A DNA stretch of 64,000 nucleotides from Vanilla planifolia. Lineage: Eukaryota > Streptophyta > Magnoliopsida > Asparagales > Orchidaceae. The stretch covers positions 14,665,755 to 14,729,754 of the forward strand of contig CM043868.1 in the NCBI GenBank assembly GCA_023846275.1, read 5' to 3'. The notes beneath the pieces were generated by a model that saw only the letters and a list, made by a program, of their open reading frames with translations, was not told the DNA's origin and ran no database searches. Shown in pieces: positions 35,060 to 46,599 of the stretch. The translations under genes were made by a program, and so were the position numbers. The stretch's first letter is position 1. Every line of letters begins with the position of its first letter.

Positions 35060-37480
35060 TCATTCAGTTGCATAGTGGCAATACAAATGTGCGCCATTAG
35101 GCATAGAGAGCTTTGAATCATGCCATAAGAGCATGTCAACCTCACACACTAATGCTTGGGTAGTAAGGTAAATGCAACACACTAGTTCAAGCTTGAAGTG
35201 GTTCAAAGCCAGATCAAGATTCTGGCAAGTTTGACAAAAAATGGGAAGGATTAGGTAGTATTTCTCCATGTTAATAGCTGTCATTGAGGGCAACAAGGTT
35301 GTCCATAGAAGTTAAGAAAGAATTGCCATCATCAAGCCTCCAAATGGTACTTTCCTTTACAAATTCACTTACAATGCAAAGCAACTTTCAGGTAGGAGAA
35401 TCACCACACTAGACCTCAAAAGTGGACTATCAGTTGCCATATTTAGTAAGGAGCATTCAAATCCATAAGACCCCTACCTACGTAAGGAATTGAGAGGCAT
35501 GTTGAACAACTAGGGTCATTTTGCCAATATTTGAGATGATGAATTCCCAATCCACCACATTCCTTAGGCTATGCAATTGTGTCTCAATTCACATAATACA
35601 AGGAATTCCATGTCGCTCTAAATAATGGTTCTAATCATATGCTCAATTTTATCGAGAATCTTCATTGGAACTAAAGAGTGGCTTAAGCTGAAAATAGGAA
35701 TGAGCAACAAAACAAAATTAGCAAGAAATAGCAAGACCAAGTAGGGATAGAGATCTTGCAGCCCATGTTGTGACCTTGTCAATGACCTTTTGAGTAAGAT
35801 AAACATAATGTAAATCCTTTGGTTTTTTACATGACAATGGAATGCCAAATATTTGAGAGATGTTTCTTGACTCCTATGAAACTTATTAGCAATTATCTTC
35901 TTGTGTTAAGGGAGCATGTCTTTGCTAAACATGACATAAGACTTGGAAAATTTTACCATTTTACTTGCTAGTTGAATAATATGTATAGGGAATCTTTTTT
36001 AGGAGGACATCGCTAAGCAAGTTATTGGGCCATACAGCATAATATCATTAGCATAAAACGAGATATGTTTGGAGCTACCAAAGAGACATAGATACCAATA
36101 GTAGCAAGTTGGACCTCTTTACCATGGATCAAGAAGTAAGGATATTCAAAAAGATAGTTTAGAGATAAGACGACAAGGGACATCTCTGAAGAATCCTGCA
36201 AATGCAATAATCCTTGGTAGGCGGCTCTTGTTAAAAAGTATATGATATCTAGGGTAGGTAATACAAGCTTGAGCCCAAGCATGCCATATATTTGGAAAGT
36301 TTAGGTGCCTAGGGTACATAAAGAAGAACATAATGAATTTTGTCCAATGCTTGATTCATGTCAATTCTGATGGCCATAAGGCCTTCTTGTGATGTGTAAG
36401 AGTTGAGATGATGGGCAAGCTCTTGAGCCTATAAAATGCTATTTGAAATCATTCTACCATGAATAAATGTAGCCTACTTGAGAGCAATAGTGGAGGAAAT
36501 AACTTCTTATAGTTTGTTAACAAGAATTTTAATGACCACTTTGTACATGAGTTGTGGAGGCTTATGGGTCTAAAATTACTCAAGTGAGATGCCTTATGTT
36601 TCTTTTGAACGAGGATGAACAATGAGTCCCTTCAGTGTGTCAACATATGAGCAGTTGAACACTTAATTAACCATTGTAATGATGTCAAGATGAGTGAAGT
36701 CCCAATAATCATGGAGAAAAGATATGGTAATTCTGTTAATCCTTAGCATGATATTAATGCCTATAGAGAAGACAGCACATTCAATTTCATCTTGAGAGAT
36801 AGGAGCATTGAGCATTGCATCTTGCTTTTGATTGATAATAGATCTTGAATTAGTAGTAAGGAAAGTTGTAGAGAAAATAGATGGGCACCATTTGTTGGTA
36901 AAGAACTGTAAAAACACAACTAAAATCTCATTAGTGGAGATGCTAGCTCTAACTAAAGATTATAGGCCTGAGGAAGTACCATTCAAAGTATCTTTGAAAC
37001 TTTTACGAAGCACATTGCTTGTTGTCTGAATTTTGCTATTAGAATGAACTAAGTTATCAGTTAAAGTAATTACTCGAGCACCTTGGTGTATGCAACCAAA
37101 TCAACATGATGAGTACCAAAGGAAGTTGAATTCATGGGAGCTAGTCTCATACTATCCTTTTCAACCAAGGAAAATAGCATTTTTATTTTTTCACAATGTC
37201 TTATTGGTGGAAATCCTCAACCATTTCAAAGCATTCCTCACATTCAAGCCTTCTTTCATATGTCTAATAGCCAGTACTTGGTCCAATGCTATTGCAATAA
37301 ATTGCTCTCGTCAATCTTAACTTCATTAGATTCCTTTAACATGCCTCACTTGTCATTTGACCATCTTCCATCACTCCTCACTCCTTTCTTGTAATTGGAG
37401 AGCTGTGCCTCGTTGCAAACCCACCTTTAATCAAAAAGACATTTCCTTTTTACATGCTTGCGATTAGCCAAGATGTTGTT
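35060..37480 (-). pseudogene. LINE (non-LTR) ORF2 reverse transcriptase remnant
   Basis: The minus strand follows plant L1-type ORF2. FLQFFTNKWCP (about 36910) leads to LNAPISQDEIECAVFSIG (about 36800), then HLSNFRPISLHNS-like and PPQLMYKVVIKIL residues, then ATFIHGRMISNSIL. AQELAHHLNSYTSQEGLM and RIDMNQALDKIH (36335-36371) come next, then a YAND box (36044-36055) instead of the usual Y/FADD, KVIDKVTTWAARSLSLLG, and a CGGLGIH-like segment near 35540. Stops and frameshifts are frequent. The endonuclease domain is not seen, so the copy is 5' truncated near 37.5 kb. The 3' end is not marked by a clear poly(A). Confidence 0.88.
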
Positions 37481-37699
37481 ATAGCCACCACAAGAGCGTT
37501 CTTCAACTTAGACCCAACCATGTCATTATCAATCTCCATGCCTTCCTTGAGCCCTCTACTTCCACACGTAGCCCTTCACCTTCCCTTATAACATTTAACC
37601 AGTGCATCTTCAAAGCCCGATACTTTGAATGTTGTGCCCACCTAATATCTCCAACATTGGTAGCCCTATCCCTCTCATTTTTGAAATTGCTCGAAGTCA

Positions 37700-38880
37700 C
37701 TTAGTTTGTCTTTGGAAATTACCAAGAGAAAAAGTTTGTCACATAATGTTTAAAACCAAGAAAAGTTGAGAAGAATTTTTACGTATTTTGGGAGCATTAC
37801 TAATGTTCTTTTTAATGAGACTTTTGAGAAAGTGAGGATTAATGTATTTTGTGTTTAGTTAATGTATATGGAGTGAATTGTATTTTGAATTTTTTGTTAT
37901 TTTTAAAATCTTTTCTTAATGAATATTTGGCAATCATAAAATCATTAATTTAATAATTTTGTTAAATAAAAATGTAAAGAGAAAATAGAAATTTTATTGC
38001 TTTAAAAAATATTTTGTAATGAAATGATTTATGCTTGATAATAATAATTTTGATTAAATTTTTTATGTTTCAATTAAATATTATTAAATAAATAATTTCA
38101 TAAATGACATAATAACAAAAATAAAAAATAAAAATGATAGGATTTTTAAATGGTTTGATCCAACTAGTGCCTACATCTATCCCCAGTCAACTTAATCAGG
38201 ATTCCACTAATAAAGTTACTCTCTTTTGTCGTAGTAGACAAAGGCAACTTGTACAAACTACACTTTTTTTGTGACAGTAAGTAGGGATTCACTGTCACAA
38301 TCTCAATTGTAAAAACTTATAAGATTAAAGCACAATATAAAATAACAATTAGTCATAATGTTTTATTATTTATTTATAAAAGCATATATGACACAAGTAT
38401 ACGGATTTTGATATTAAAATATGAGTGCATATAAAAAATGTTAAAACAATCTAAAAGATTTAGTTTTAAAATATTAAATTTGAAAGATTTATTAATATTT
38501 ATTAATGTTATTAAGAAAAATAGAATTAATAAAGATTTTGTATTATTATGATCTTTTTTAAAAAAAATAAAAAAAGGAATAAATAAATAAATAAATAAAT
38601 AATTGTAAAGAAGTCACCAGTTAAATATGCAACCAAAGAACATACTGAAACAAGAAATAGAAAAAATGAGTCATAAACACGACTCCAATAAAATTGTTGA
38701 AATTGGATTATAATTTTTTATTTTGCACATTCTCTTCTCAAAATATTGATGTAGCAAGATTAAATCAATCTATCTTCTAACCCTTAAGACTATTTATAAT
38801 AGAATATTTTTAGACTAAAATAGAATAATTTTAATTCTAAAAAAGTCACCCAGAATAGTTGTTAATATTTCATAATTCTA
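37700..38880. other. AT-rich stretch with microsatellite, no gene
   Basis: Low-complexity AT DNA with an (AATA)n run at 38578-38603 (about six units). A GC-richer phrase at 38150-38300 (GGTTTGATCCAACTAGTGCC, then TCTATCCCCAGTC) resembles sequences seen in plant LTRs, but no element can be delimited. Confidence 0.45.
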
Positions 38881-38949
38881 AACAAACAAATAGCTTTCTA
38901 AAGTGCTGATTACGAGAGGAAATAGCTGTCATCGTTCAATTTTGGTGGA

Positions 38950-39330
38950 CGGAACAAGAGTCGTTTGATCAGAATGTTGAATAAATGGTCCAAATCTAAT
39001 CCAAGAGGGATTTGATTTAGATTGTTAGATCCCGCATGTTGGATAACCGGTGTTGATGGGCAAGAGCGTTAGTCATAAAGGTGAAGACTATCTCAACCGT
39101 TTGATTGAGCTTTACAGATAGACGACTAGATGAAATATATTATTCACAAATGCAAAGAAGATCTTAGACGTCTGATCAGGTTTTACTGATGGACGATAAG
39201 ATGAAAATTATTGTTTAAAATGGTGTAACTATTCTCATCTGTTTGATCAGGCTTATTACATAGACAGTTTAGATAGAATCTACTGTTCACAAAAGTGAGC
39301 ATGATCCAGACCATTTGATTGCGAAAACAT
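38950..39330 (+). repeat. tandem repeat, period 71-72 bp
   Basis: A TTTGATC/TTTGATT/TCTGATC anchor occurs at 39100, 39171, 39242 and 39314 (steps of 71, 71, 72), with an earlier copy at 38964. Each unit reads approximately CGTTTGATCAGGCTTTACAG, then ATGGACGRYTAGATGAAATC, then TACTGTTCACAAAAGTGA. The following GATGACAGTGATTTGCCCC leads out of the array. This is probably part of a gypsy LTR. Confidence 0.85.
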
Positions 39331-39359
39331 GTGATTGGATGACAGTGATTTGCCCCTAT

Positions 39360-39740
39360 TTGGAAGCAAACCTGGCCAACTTTTAGCCCTAAATTGTAAG
39401 CTTGAATGATGTTTGGCATTTTAAATACTTTTTTTCAACTTTTAGGCCAATCGAACAGGGTGGACCTGATCCATTACTTAACAATAATTTTGGGTCCTAC
39501 TTAATGCTTCACAAGTTTGACCTGACTTGTTATGCTTAAACTGGTTCAGGAGTTATTTCTTGACCCAATTTAATCCAAGCCACATAGGGTTGTGTCATGA
39601 TCAAGACTCAGGCCTAACCCGACTTGGTTCACCCGATCTCCTTACCCGCTGCGGCTCTTCTGGGCCCATTACCCAACAATTCAGGCCACTTGGTCGAAGC
39701 CTTTGGACTTGGCCTTATGTAGGGCTATTAAGCCAATTTT
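39360..39740 (+). repeat. block related to the 3.7-4.9 kb repeat family
   Basis: CTAACCCGACTTGGTTCACC followed by CGATCTCCTTACCC (39604-39640) parallels GACCCGATTTGGTTCTACC and TATTTCCTGACC at 4370-4400. Both areas also share GGCCTTGG/GGCTTGG-type and CCCATTACCC-type wording. The 97-codon open frame across it (39527-39820) is therefore repeat-derived. Confidence 0.5.
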
Positions 39741-39749
39741 TTTTTGTTT

Positions 39750-40832
39750 TCTTTTGTAAAACCATTTTTATATATTTATTATTTTTTGAATTATTTTTAA
39801 AATATTTTTATAGTTATTAAAATAACAAAATATTTTTGTAATAACTAAAATAATAATACACAAAAAAATCAATGATAATATATGTCAATGAATATTGTCA
39901 TGCAACCTAATTGTCATATATAAATAAGTGATAGAATAAACTATCAAATCAGTAGATATTTTAGAGATGAGCTTCGGATGATTAGTTACTCCATTAAGAG
40001 TTTGATTAACGATTCCTTGATATGTCATTTAAGCCATAGCTAAAGCATGGCCACCAACACGTCTTAACATTACTGCACTTGTTGATTATTTCATAAGACG
40101 TTCAATCAAAATTTTCAAATTGATTAATCTGGTAAGATCTTGGGATGCTTGAATTGAAAGACACTTGAGAAAAATATTAGACAAACTAACACAATTATTT
40201 TATTGTCATCAAATAAGTATTGTTATAACCAAGGGTACAATGATCGTTTAAAATCATTTAAAGGTCATTAGATCCTCTAGAGTTGTCTACTTTTTTATTG
40301 GTCTCAACCTCTCTAACTAAACTGTGGAGTTAATGAGTATTGTGATGCCTTAAAAATTTAATATTATCTAATTATTATTAATCTAAATAATTGTAAATTG
40401 TATTGAAAATAAAACTAGTTAAATTGAATTGGTTTCTATTCCAAGGTATATTATAAAAATTCAAAACGTATTTATTGAAACTAGTCTAAGAAAACTTGGT
40501 TATTTAATGTTAAAATAGAAATATCTTGATGTTGATAATCCAAGCGTTACTGTAAGTACTTAACATGCCAATCCTTAAGTTTTGATCATTTTTGAGATCA
40601 AACTTCAATTGGAAGTCTAAAAGTTGTATCAAATTTAGATTTGAGATAAAAGTAATTATATTTCTATATAAATAATATGTTTATTTGGGAATGGTTTCTC
40701 CAAGAAGCCATCAATTAAAGTCATAATGGTTGTATCCATGAAGTGAAATGGGAGAAATAATTTTTCGTTTCTTTTCAAAGGTTCATAAAGAGGTGTGAGA
40801 GTAAGCAAAAAAGAAATTGAGAGAACAAAAGT

Positions 40833-40897
<65 letters not shown>

Positions 40898-41580
40898 TAT
40901 GGGATGAAGATCCAAGAGAAGAGCCCCTCATTTACTCCCCTAAGGAGTAGCTTTGTTAAGTCACTTGTATTCTTAATTATTATTGGCAAGATCAAAGAGG
41001 AGATAATTGGTAGGGAGAAAAAAGAAAAAGAATAATAGATAGATGAAAAAAAAAAACAATGATTTTATTTCCCTTTGTATAAGGTTGATTCAATTTTTGG
41101 TGATCTTATAGGAACATCTTAAAATGATTTGATTGAGTTTTATATTGATTGGAATGAGTTTTTGATGTAGATAAAGAATACAAATCATATTGTTTTTATG
41201 TGATGACTTTAGGGCATAAATAAGGAGTGGTTGAACCCTTGATAATGAGATGACTATACAAATATGATGGAGGGTACTAGTTTGATTAAGAAAAAAATAT
41301 TACCCATTAATAACTAATATTTATAAACAAATATATATTTTATTAGGATTATATTGTAATCTAATGCAGTCACATGCTATGACATATGAGTAGTCTGCAT
41401 GCTCATCTAAAGTTGTCTTATTGCATTCATTGTTATGCTTACTATTATTCATTTTCTATTAATCTATACTTAAAACTAAACTTATGATAGACTCACTCTT
41501 CTACCTTATATCCATAGGTGCACAATAAAGTTATTGGGAAGCTTAAAGTTCTAGTTATCATAAATCTAACTTCCCAATTA
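39750..41580. other. AT-rich stretch with a (GA)28 microsatellite, no gene
   Basis: An uninterrupted (GA)28 tract occupies 40839-40894. The rest is AT-rich without recognised domains. The minus-strand frame across the GA tract (poly Leu-Ser) is an artefact of the microsatellite. Confidence 0.6.
40839..40894. repeat. (GA)28 microsatellite
   Basis: Fifty-six bases of perfect GA repeat. Plant GA tracts are often promoter-proximal GAGA-type sites, but no gene start is visible beside it. Confidence 0.97.
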
Positions 41581-41589
41581 ATTTCTACA

Positions 41590-41775
41590 CACGTGGGCTA
41601 ACCAAGTGGCTTAGTGGTGAGACCGAAGCTACTCCCTAGAAAAAAAAACATTAGGGTTTGAGTCTTTTATGTTTTTATTAGTTCTTGGGTTGCTTAGTGC
41701 ATATTAAATGTATCATAGAGAAATAGAGTTATTGTTGAGTGTGCATATATATATTGTAACTGAGAACTACAAAAA
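41590..41775 (+). mobile_element. tRNA-derived SINE
   Basis: ACCAAGTGGCTTAGTGGTGAG (from 41601) contains a pol III A box (TGGCTTAGTGG, 41607-41617), and GGGTTTGAGTC at 41654-41664 is a B box (GGTTCGANTC with one change). The spacing of about 47 bases is tRNA-like. The leader and the sequence between the boxes (ACCGAAGCTACTCCCTAG) and the tail after them (TTAGTTCTTGGGTTGCTTAG, then GTATCATAGAGAA) are organised like plant tRNA-related SINEs. It cannot fold as a true tRNA: the acceptor stem does not pair and an A-run interrupts the middle. Target duplications were not found. Confidence 0.6.
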
Positions 41776-41879
41776 TATTGCTTAAATTTTTAATTTTTTT
41801 GTTTAAGTATTGCTTAATTTCGGATATTAATTATGAAATCAATATTACACTTTTAATTCCCAATTTCGGGCTAAGAAAA

Positions 41880-42150
41880 AATAAAATAAAATAAATATGA
41901 GGTCGGTCTTTGTTTTTTCCGATGGCCATTGTGCTGCCGCATAAAGCCAGCAGGAAACCCAAGCATAGGGGCCCGCAAAATGCCACGTCATCGCTGTGGG
42001 ATTTATAGAATCCATAGCTGTCGTGAAACAACGACCGCTACCGTCCAAAATGTACGACAGGTTTAATTTCCCGCCTTTTGTTTTTCTAATGGCCTTTTCG
42101 AGGAACGGTTCACGAGGGAGTTAGCGAACATCTTGCACGCCTTTTATTTT
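41880..42150. promoter_or_regulatory. GC-richer island with promoter-type motifs
   Basis: Composition changes abruptly from the AT-rich flanks. It contains CCACGTCA (41983-41990, an ACGT-core bZIP site) and TTTCCCGCC (42067-42075, a full match to the plant E2F site), with numerous CpG. A 28-codon plus-strand ATG frame (41922-42008) in a good context and two overlapping minus-strand frames of about 66 codons exist, none recognisable. I read it as a possible promoter or 5' UTR of a host gene, or its relic. Function is inference from motifs alone. Confidence 0.35.
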
Positions 42151-42693
42151 TCGTTGTTTAAAAAAATTTAATAATATTTCTAAATTAATTTAATAGTAAA
42201 TAAAAGTTATACAAAAATTGCCAGAATATTTATTATTGCATACACTCTATTTTGGAAAATTCAACTCATTGTTATTAGTGGAGAGTAGTCATGAATGGAG
42301 TTGTATTGACAAAATGATGATATTTTATAATTTTAATTTTTTAATAAAAATTATATAAAAAAATCCTTTGGCCAAAACTTGAATTAGTGGAGAAAGTTCA
42401 TTTGTGATAATTTTACTTTTTCTTTTGTTGAATAATAAGTTGAATTTATGATATCCCATCATTTTCTTTATTAATAAAATTTGAAAATGTTTGGAAACGG
42501 TTCTTTTTTATTCATTTTTAATAAGCCCTCATGTATAAAATTATAAACATCATAAAAATTCCATATAAAATTAAGTATTATTTCATGAATAAATATATTT
42601 AGTAAAGGACCAAATAAAAATATAACTAAGTATTCCCCTATTGGTAGAAATATTCTTGTCATGTGAGGTCTTATGTCCCACAGCAAAAAGTTA

Positions 42694-42758
42694 CCAAAGC
42701 CTGTCTCTGTCGTCTCCTTCTTCATCTTGGTAGAATAAAGCATGCTTTTGAACGCCAT
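42694..42758 (-). other. possible first exon on the minus strand, unidentified
   Basis: GTCGATGGCG gives a strong plant start context at 42758. The frame reads MAFKSMLYSTKMKKETTETG and ends at CTTTG|GTAACT, a splice-donor match. A further open extension without splicing runs into AT-rich DNA. No family recognised. It lies back to back with the TATA box at 42929 on the other strand. Confidence 0.2.
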
Positions 42759-42928
42759 CGACCAACACCTGCTTCTTTTTCAGGTCATGTTCCTGCAATC
42801 TAATAGAAACAAGAGGAGCTGTCAATCACTTCCATCCTACGTGTTTTTGAAGAACGGTCACGATTAGATTGTACATAGGAGCAAGAATCAGCCACGGTAT
42901 AACGTTGCCCAAGCTCCTTTTTTGACCG

Positions 42929-42938
42929 TATAAAATAG
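42929..42938 (+). promoter_or_regulatory. candidate TATA box of a plus-strand promoter
   Basis: TATAAAATAG is preceded by a TTGACC W-box core at 42922-42927. About 50-60 bases downstream lies AAACCCTA (42990-42997), a telo-box common near transcription starts of plant growth and translation genes. The first downstream ATG (about 43034) opens a frame of about 54 codons (MFHMYLYFPVMEDNGSPYS onward) reaching TTCAAG|GTTTAT near 43196, donor-like. No product is recognised. Copia sequence starts about 450 bases further on. Confidence 0.35.
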
Positions 42939-43654
42939 TGTGATGTTTGAATTATTTCAGTTTTCTTCTTTGTGCGGTTTTGGAAGCCTAAACCCTACTT
43001 TTGTGTGAGCCGGGTGAAGTTTAAAGGAGCAATATGCATGTTTCATATGTATTTGTACTTTCCAGTAATGGAAGACAATGGCTCTCCATATAGTTTTCTG
43101 GCCTGCCGTTTGGAATCCAACCACTACACAATGCGTTTCAAAAGCTCTCGCATTCCATTGTCTTATGTGGGCATCATGTATTGTTCTTCATTCAAGGTTT
43201 ATAAAATTTTATTTTATATTTTTCCATATAATTATTATTAGTTTCTTTTTATTTTTATCTTATAAAATAAAATATAGTACTTTTAATTTTTACGTTGCCT
43301 TTTAATATAATTTATGAAACATCATAGTGTCACAATTGCCAAATTAAATAGACTCAATGTGAGTTCTACTCCTCCTCCTAGGAAGTATTCTTTTAATGCA
43401 ATTGATGACATCTTCCCCATTTTTTAATCTCCTTGGCAAGATTCATTTTCAAGTCTCATTGTTGTCTACAAGGTCATTATGTTCTATGCAAGCGAAGCTA
43501 AATAGTCAATTGTGTGGCTAATGTTACATTTTTTGGTGATTTTATTTTAGCATAAGATTTAAACTTTGTTTATGTTAAAGTTAATTCACTTTATATATCA
43601 TTGAATATAGAAGATTTTATAATCTACTTCTTAGATTATTATAAAAGATTCTAG

Positions 43655-43936
43655 TGTATACTTCCTAATTGATTATAGAAGATTCTAGACGTTAAGAAAA
43701 ATAGAAATCTTTAGGATTTTAGTTGAATAGAGTTTTTTAGAATTTTATATAGAGATATAAGAGAAATAGAAGCAAACATATAAATAGAGATGCATCCCTT
43801 AATAGCTCTCTCAAGTATTGAGAAAAGTGTTACTTATTTATAATCAAGTTTCTTCTCCTCTCTAAAATTCTTGTATTTTGATCTCTAGCCTTTCTTCTAT
43901 TTTTAGGGCCTCCATTAGTTTCTCAATTATCCAACA
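43655..43936 (+). repeat. copia 5' LTR (3' part)
   Basis: Collinear with 49345-49600 and ends in CCAACA at 43931-43936 directly before the primer-binding site. It includes a short CATATAAATAGAG TATA-like stretch and a C/T-rich leader (TTTCTTCTCCTCTC) typical of U5 regions. Confidence 0.75.
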
Positions 43937-43937
43937 G

Positions 43938-43949
43938 TGGTATAAGAGC
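43938..43949 (+). other. copia primer-binding site (initiator Met tRNA)
   Basis: TGGTATAAGAGC matches TGGTATCAGAGC, the complement of the initiator Met-tRNA 3' end, with one change, two bases after the LTR's terminal CA. This is the usual place and sequence for plant copia elements. Confidence 0.85.
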
Positions 43950-44159
43950 ATTGTTATGATAATGGGCATTTAATTCCAATATCGTTGGCTTAACAGCCTT
44001 CACACCCATGGATAGCTCTATTGTTTGTCCTTCACCTATGGTCAATCTCTACAACATTAACTTTGCCTGTGGTTAGCTTTATTGCCTCCAAGCAAAATAT
44101 GGTTGGTTCTATTGCTTTTATACATTCTAATATTCCTAATTTAAATGGCAAGAAATATG

Positions 44160-44760
44160 ATTTTTCAAAAATCAAGTGTGTAGGATTTACGAAGTTATTA
44201 GATAAAAGTTGGCTCCCTCCAAAAGAAATAAAAAATGTTTGAATCCAATAAAATTAAGAATACAAGGGCATTAAGCCTCATCATGCTAGCAATAGCTATG
44301 AATATATTCCCAATGATCAGAGGAGCATTAAAAAATACAAAAAGAATTTGAATGAGATACTAAGGTAAGGAGTATTAATCTCCAATATCTTCATAGAGAA
44401 TTACAAAATTTAAAAATAAGAGGAGTATCAATGAAGGGATATTTTTGAAAAATAATGAAAGTACTTAAGCAAATAAAAATATATGAGGAAAATCTAAATG
44501 ATTATAGGATTACAAAAAATACTAATCAATTTATCAAAGTATGATTATTGTTGCAATAACAAAAGAATCAAAGGACTCGTCAAAAGCTAACAATTTAAAA
44601 GTTGATGGTAACTATGTTATCTTATGAGGAAAAGAAATTAATGCACTTAGATAAATCAACTAAAACTATATTTTAAACAAAAATTAAAAATTTTAGATTC
44701 CAAAATATTTCAAGAAATAATAATGTTAAAACTTTTCATTCTAATTAAAGAATAAATAAA
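44160..44760 (+). pseudogene. copia gag remnant
   Basis: Frames read ESNKIKNTRALSLIMLAIAM, then FPMIRGALKNTK, then a broken stretch with EGIFLKNNEST and a KTNQFIKV-like segment. A later part reads QKNQRTRQKLTI and SYEEKEINAL. This follows copia Gag order (ALS.I..A....FP.I...TAKEAW ... SL...L...L..YE). Many stops are present and no zinc knuckle is evident. Confidence 0.7.
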
Positions 44761-44979
44761 TAACGAGATCAAGAGGATAATACAAGAATAGATCCATCTT
44801 GTGCAAAGACTTTTGACACATAAAGAAGAATTATAGATTAAACGATAATAATAATCGAACAAATTTTACAAATACAAAAAGGAGAAAATATAGTTTGCAT
44901 GCGTTAAAGTGTATCAGAAGAGAAAAAAATTTTAGTACCTTGATAGTTGTTGCAATCATATGAGAGAAAATTAGAGTAT

Positions 44980-45960
44980 TTTGTTACGTTCATATTCATC
45001 TACATCCAAGGTTAGAATGAAAAATGGAACAGTAATAAAGGCAAAAGGAAAAAAATATAATTAAAATAAAAAATGAGTGAAGTATATAAATAATGTTTTA
45101 TTTGATCTGAATTAGCACAAAATCTATTAAGTGTGAGACAATTGGGTTAATATGGCCTACAAAAATGTTTATAAAAAAAAATCAAATTATTGCAAAAGTT
45201 AAGATGGAAAAAAATATGAATTTTTCTCTTGAGCTAAAAATCCATTCTCATTATGTATTAAGAGTACAAAATATTAAAAAAATATGGTTATGACATTAGA
45301 GATATTATCATCTTAATTTTTAAGACTTAAAAATTATTAAGAAACAAAAGAATGGTTAAATAGCACTAAAAATTTTCTACAACCATAAACACAAGTGAAG
45401 GATTATCATGGGCAAATAACATATATGGTTTTTCCAAAATGGGAGAGGTTGGAGAGTTTAGGCATTATTAGAACTAGTATATATATAAGAATATGTGAAA
45501 AACTGAGAACCCTCACTTGATGGAAACATATATTTTATCTTATTTATTGATGATTATATAAGAATGATTTAAATATATTTCATAAAATAAAATCAAAACC
45601 TTTTGGGACATTTAAAAAATCAAAAGCTTTTATGGAAAAATAAAGTACTTATAATCTTTAATTTTGAAAAGTGATTAAGGAGAGTACACTTCAAAGGAAT
45701 TTGATAAGTACTATAAAAGTGAAGGAATATATTGACAACTAATAGTGAGCTAAAACTTATAATAAAATAGTATAACAAATAAAAAAAGATTAAAACAGTA
45801 ATTGAGATAGCAAAAGCAATGATGAAGGAAGGTCTACCAACTGATTTTTTAGCTAAAGCTATTAATACAATAATACAACACTCTATATTCTTAAGAGATT
45901 TTGAACTAAAGTAGTGAAAGAAATAACTTTTTTTTGTTCTTGGACATGATGAAATCATCA
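44980..45960 (+). pseudogene. copia protease/integrase remnant
   Basis: SSKVRMKNGTVIKAKGK (about 45010) resembles the region after the copia protease. YGFSKMGEVGEFRH-like and ETYILSYLLMII segments follow in integrase order. S-D-stop-G then EYTSKEFDKYYKSEG (45679 on) matches the SDRGGEYTS.EF integrase core. A late KSSVSYFKIFGCI stretch (about 45950) matches the integrase C-terminal L.vFGC block. Stops and frameshifts throughout. The 112-codon minus-strand frame at 45620-45958 is its shadow. Confidence 0.75.
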
Positions 45961-46599
45961 GTTAGTTATTTCAAAATTTTTGGATGCATCTATTGCTCTA
46001 ATGTTCCAAAAAAAAAGAAGAAAAAAATGATAACAAAACTAAAACAATGCATCTTTATTAGCTATAGTATAAGTATAAAATTATATCAAATTTATGATTT
46101 ACAAAAAAAAAGTTATTGATTAGTAAGAGATGTAACATTTGGTGGAAAATCTCTTAGAATTGGAGAAGAAAAAAATTAGAAATGTCCAATTCTTATAACT
46201 CTGACACCTATTATAATACATAATATTGTTCAACAAGAGTCAACATGCCAAGCTCAATTTCGAGTGAAGAATTGTCTTCATCAAAATCTTATTTTAGAAA
46301 GGTAATATCTCTATGAAAAATATATGAAATATATAATTTTAGCTTAATAGAGCTAGATAGTTTTGAAGAAGCAATAAAACAAGAGAAGTGATTTGAGGTA
46401 ATGAAAGAAAAAAATTCAAATGAAAGAACAAAATCATATATGGGAGCTTATTAATAAAAAAAAAAGATTTGAGAGATTATCAAAGTAAAGTAGATATATA
46501 AGATCAAGAAAAATTCAGACAAACCAATACGTAAGCATAAACCTAAACCTACTACAAAAAGATTTATAAAAAAGTTAATAATTGACTATTTTGTAATAT

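Noticed and set aside
40656-40931. Minus-strand frame rich in Leu-Ser
   Set aside because: It is produced by the (GA)28 microsatellite.
41601-41680. True tRNA gene
   Set aside because: A and B boxes are present but the acceptor and anticodon stems do not pair and an A-run interrupts the body; it fits a SINE better.
45620-45958. 112-codon minus-strand frame
   Set aside because: It is antisense to the copia integrase remnant, whose conserved residues read on the plus strand.
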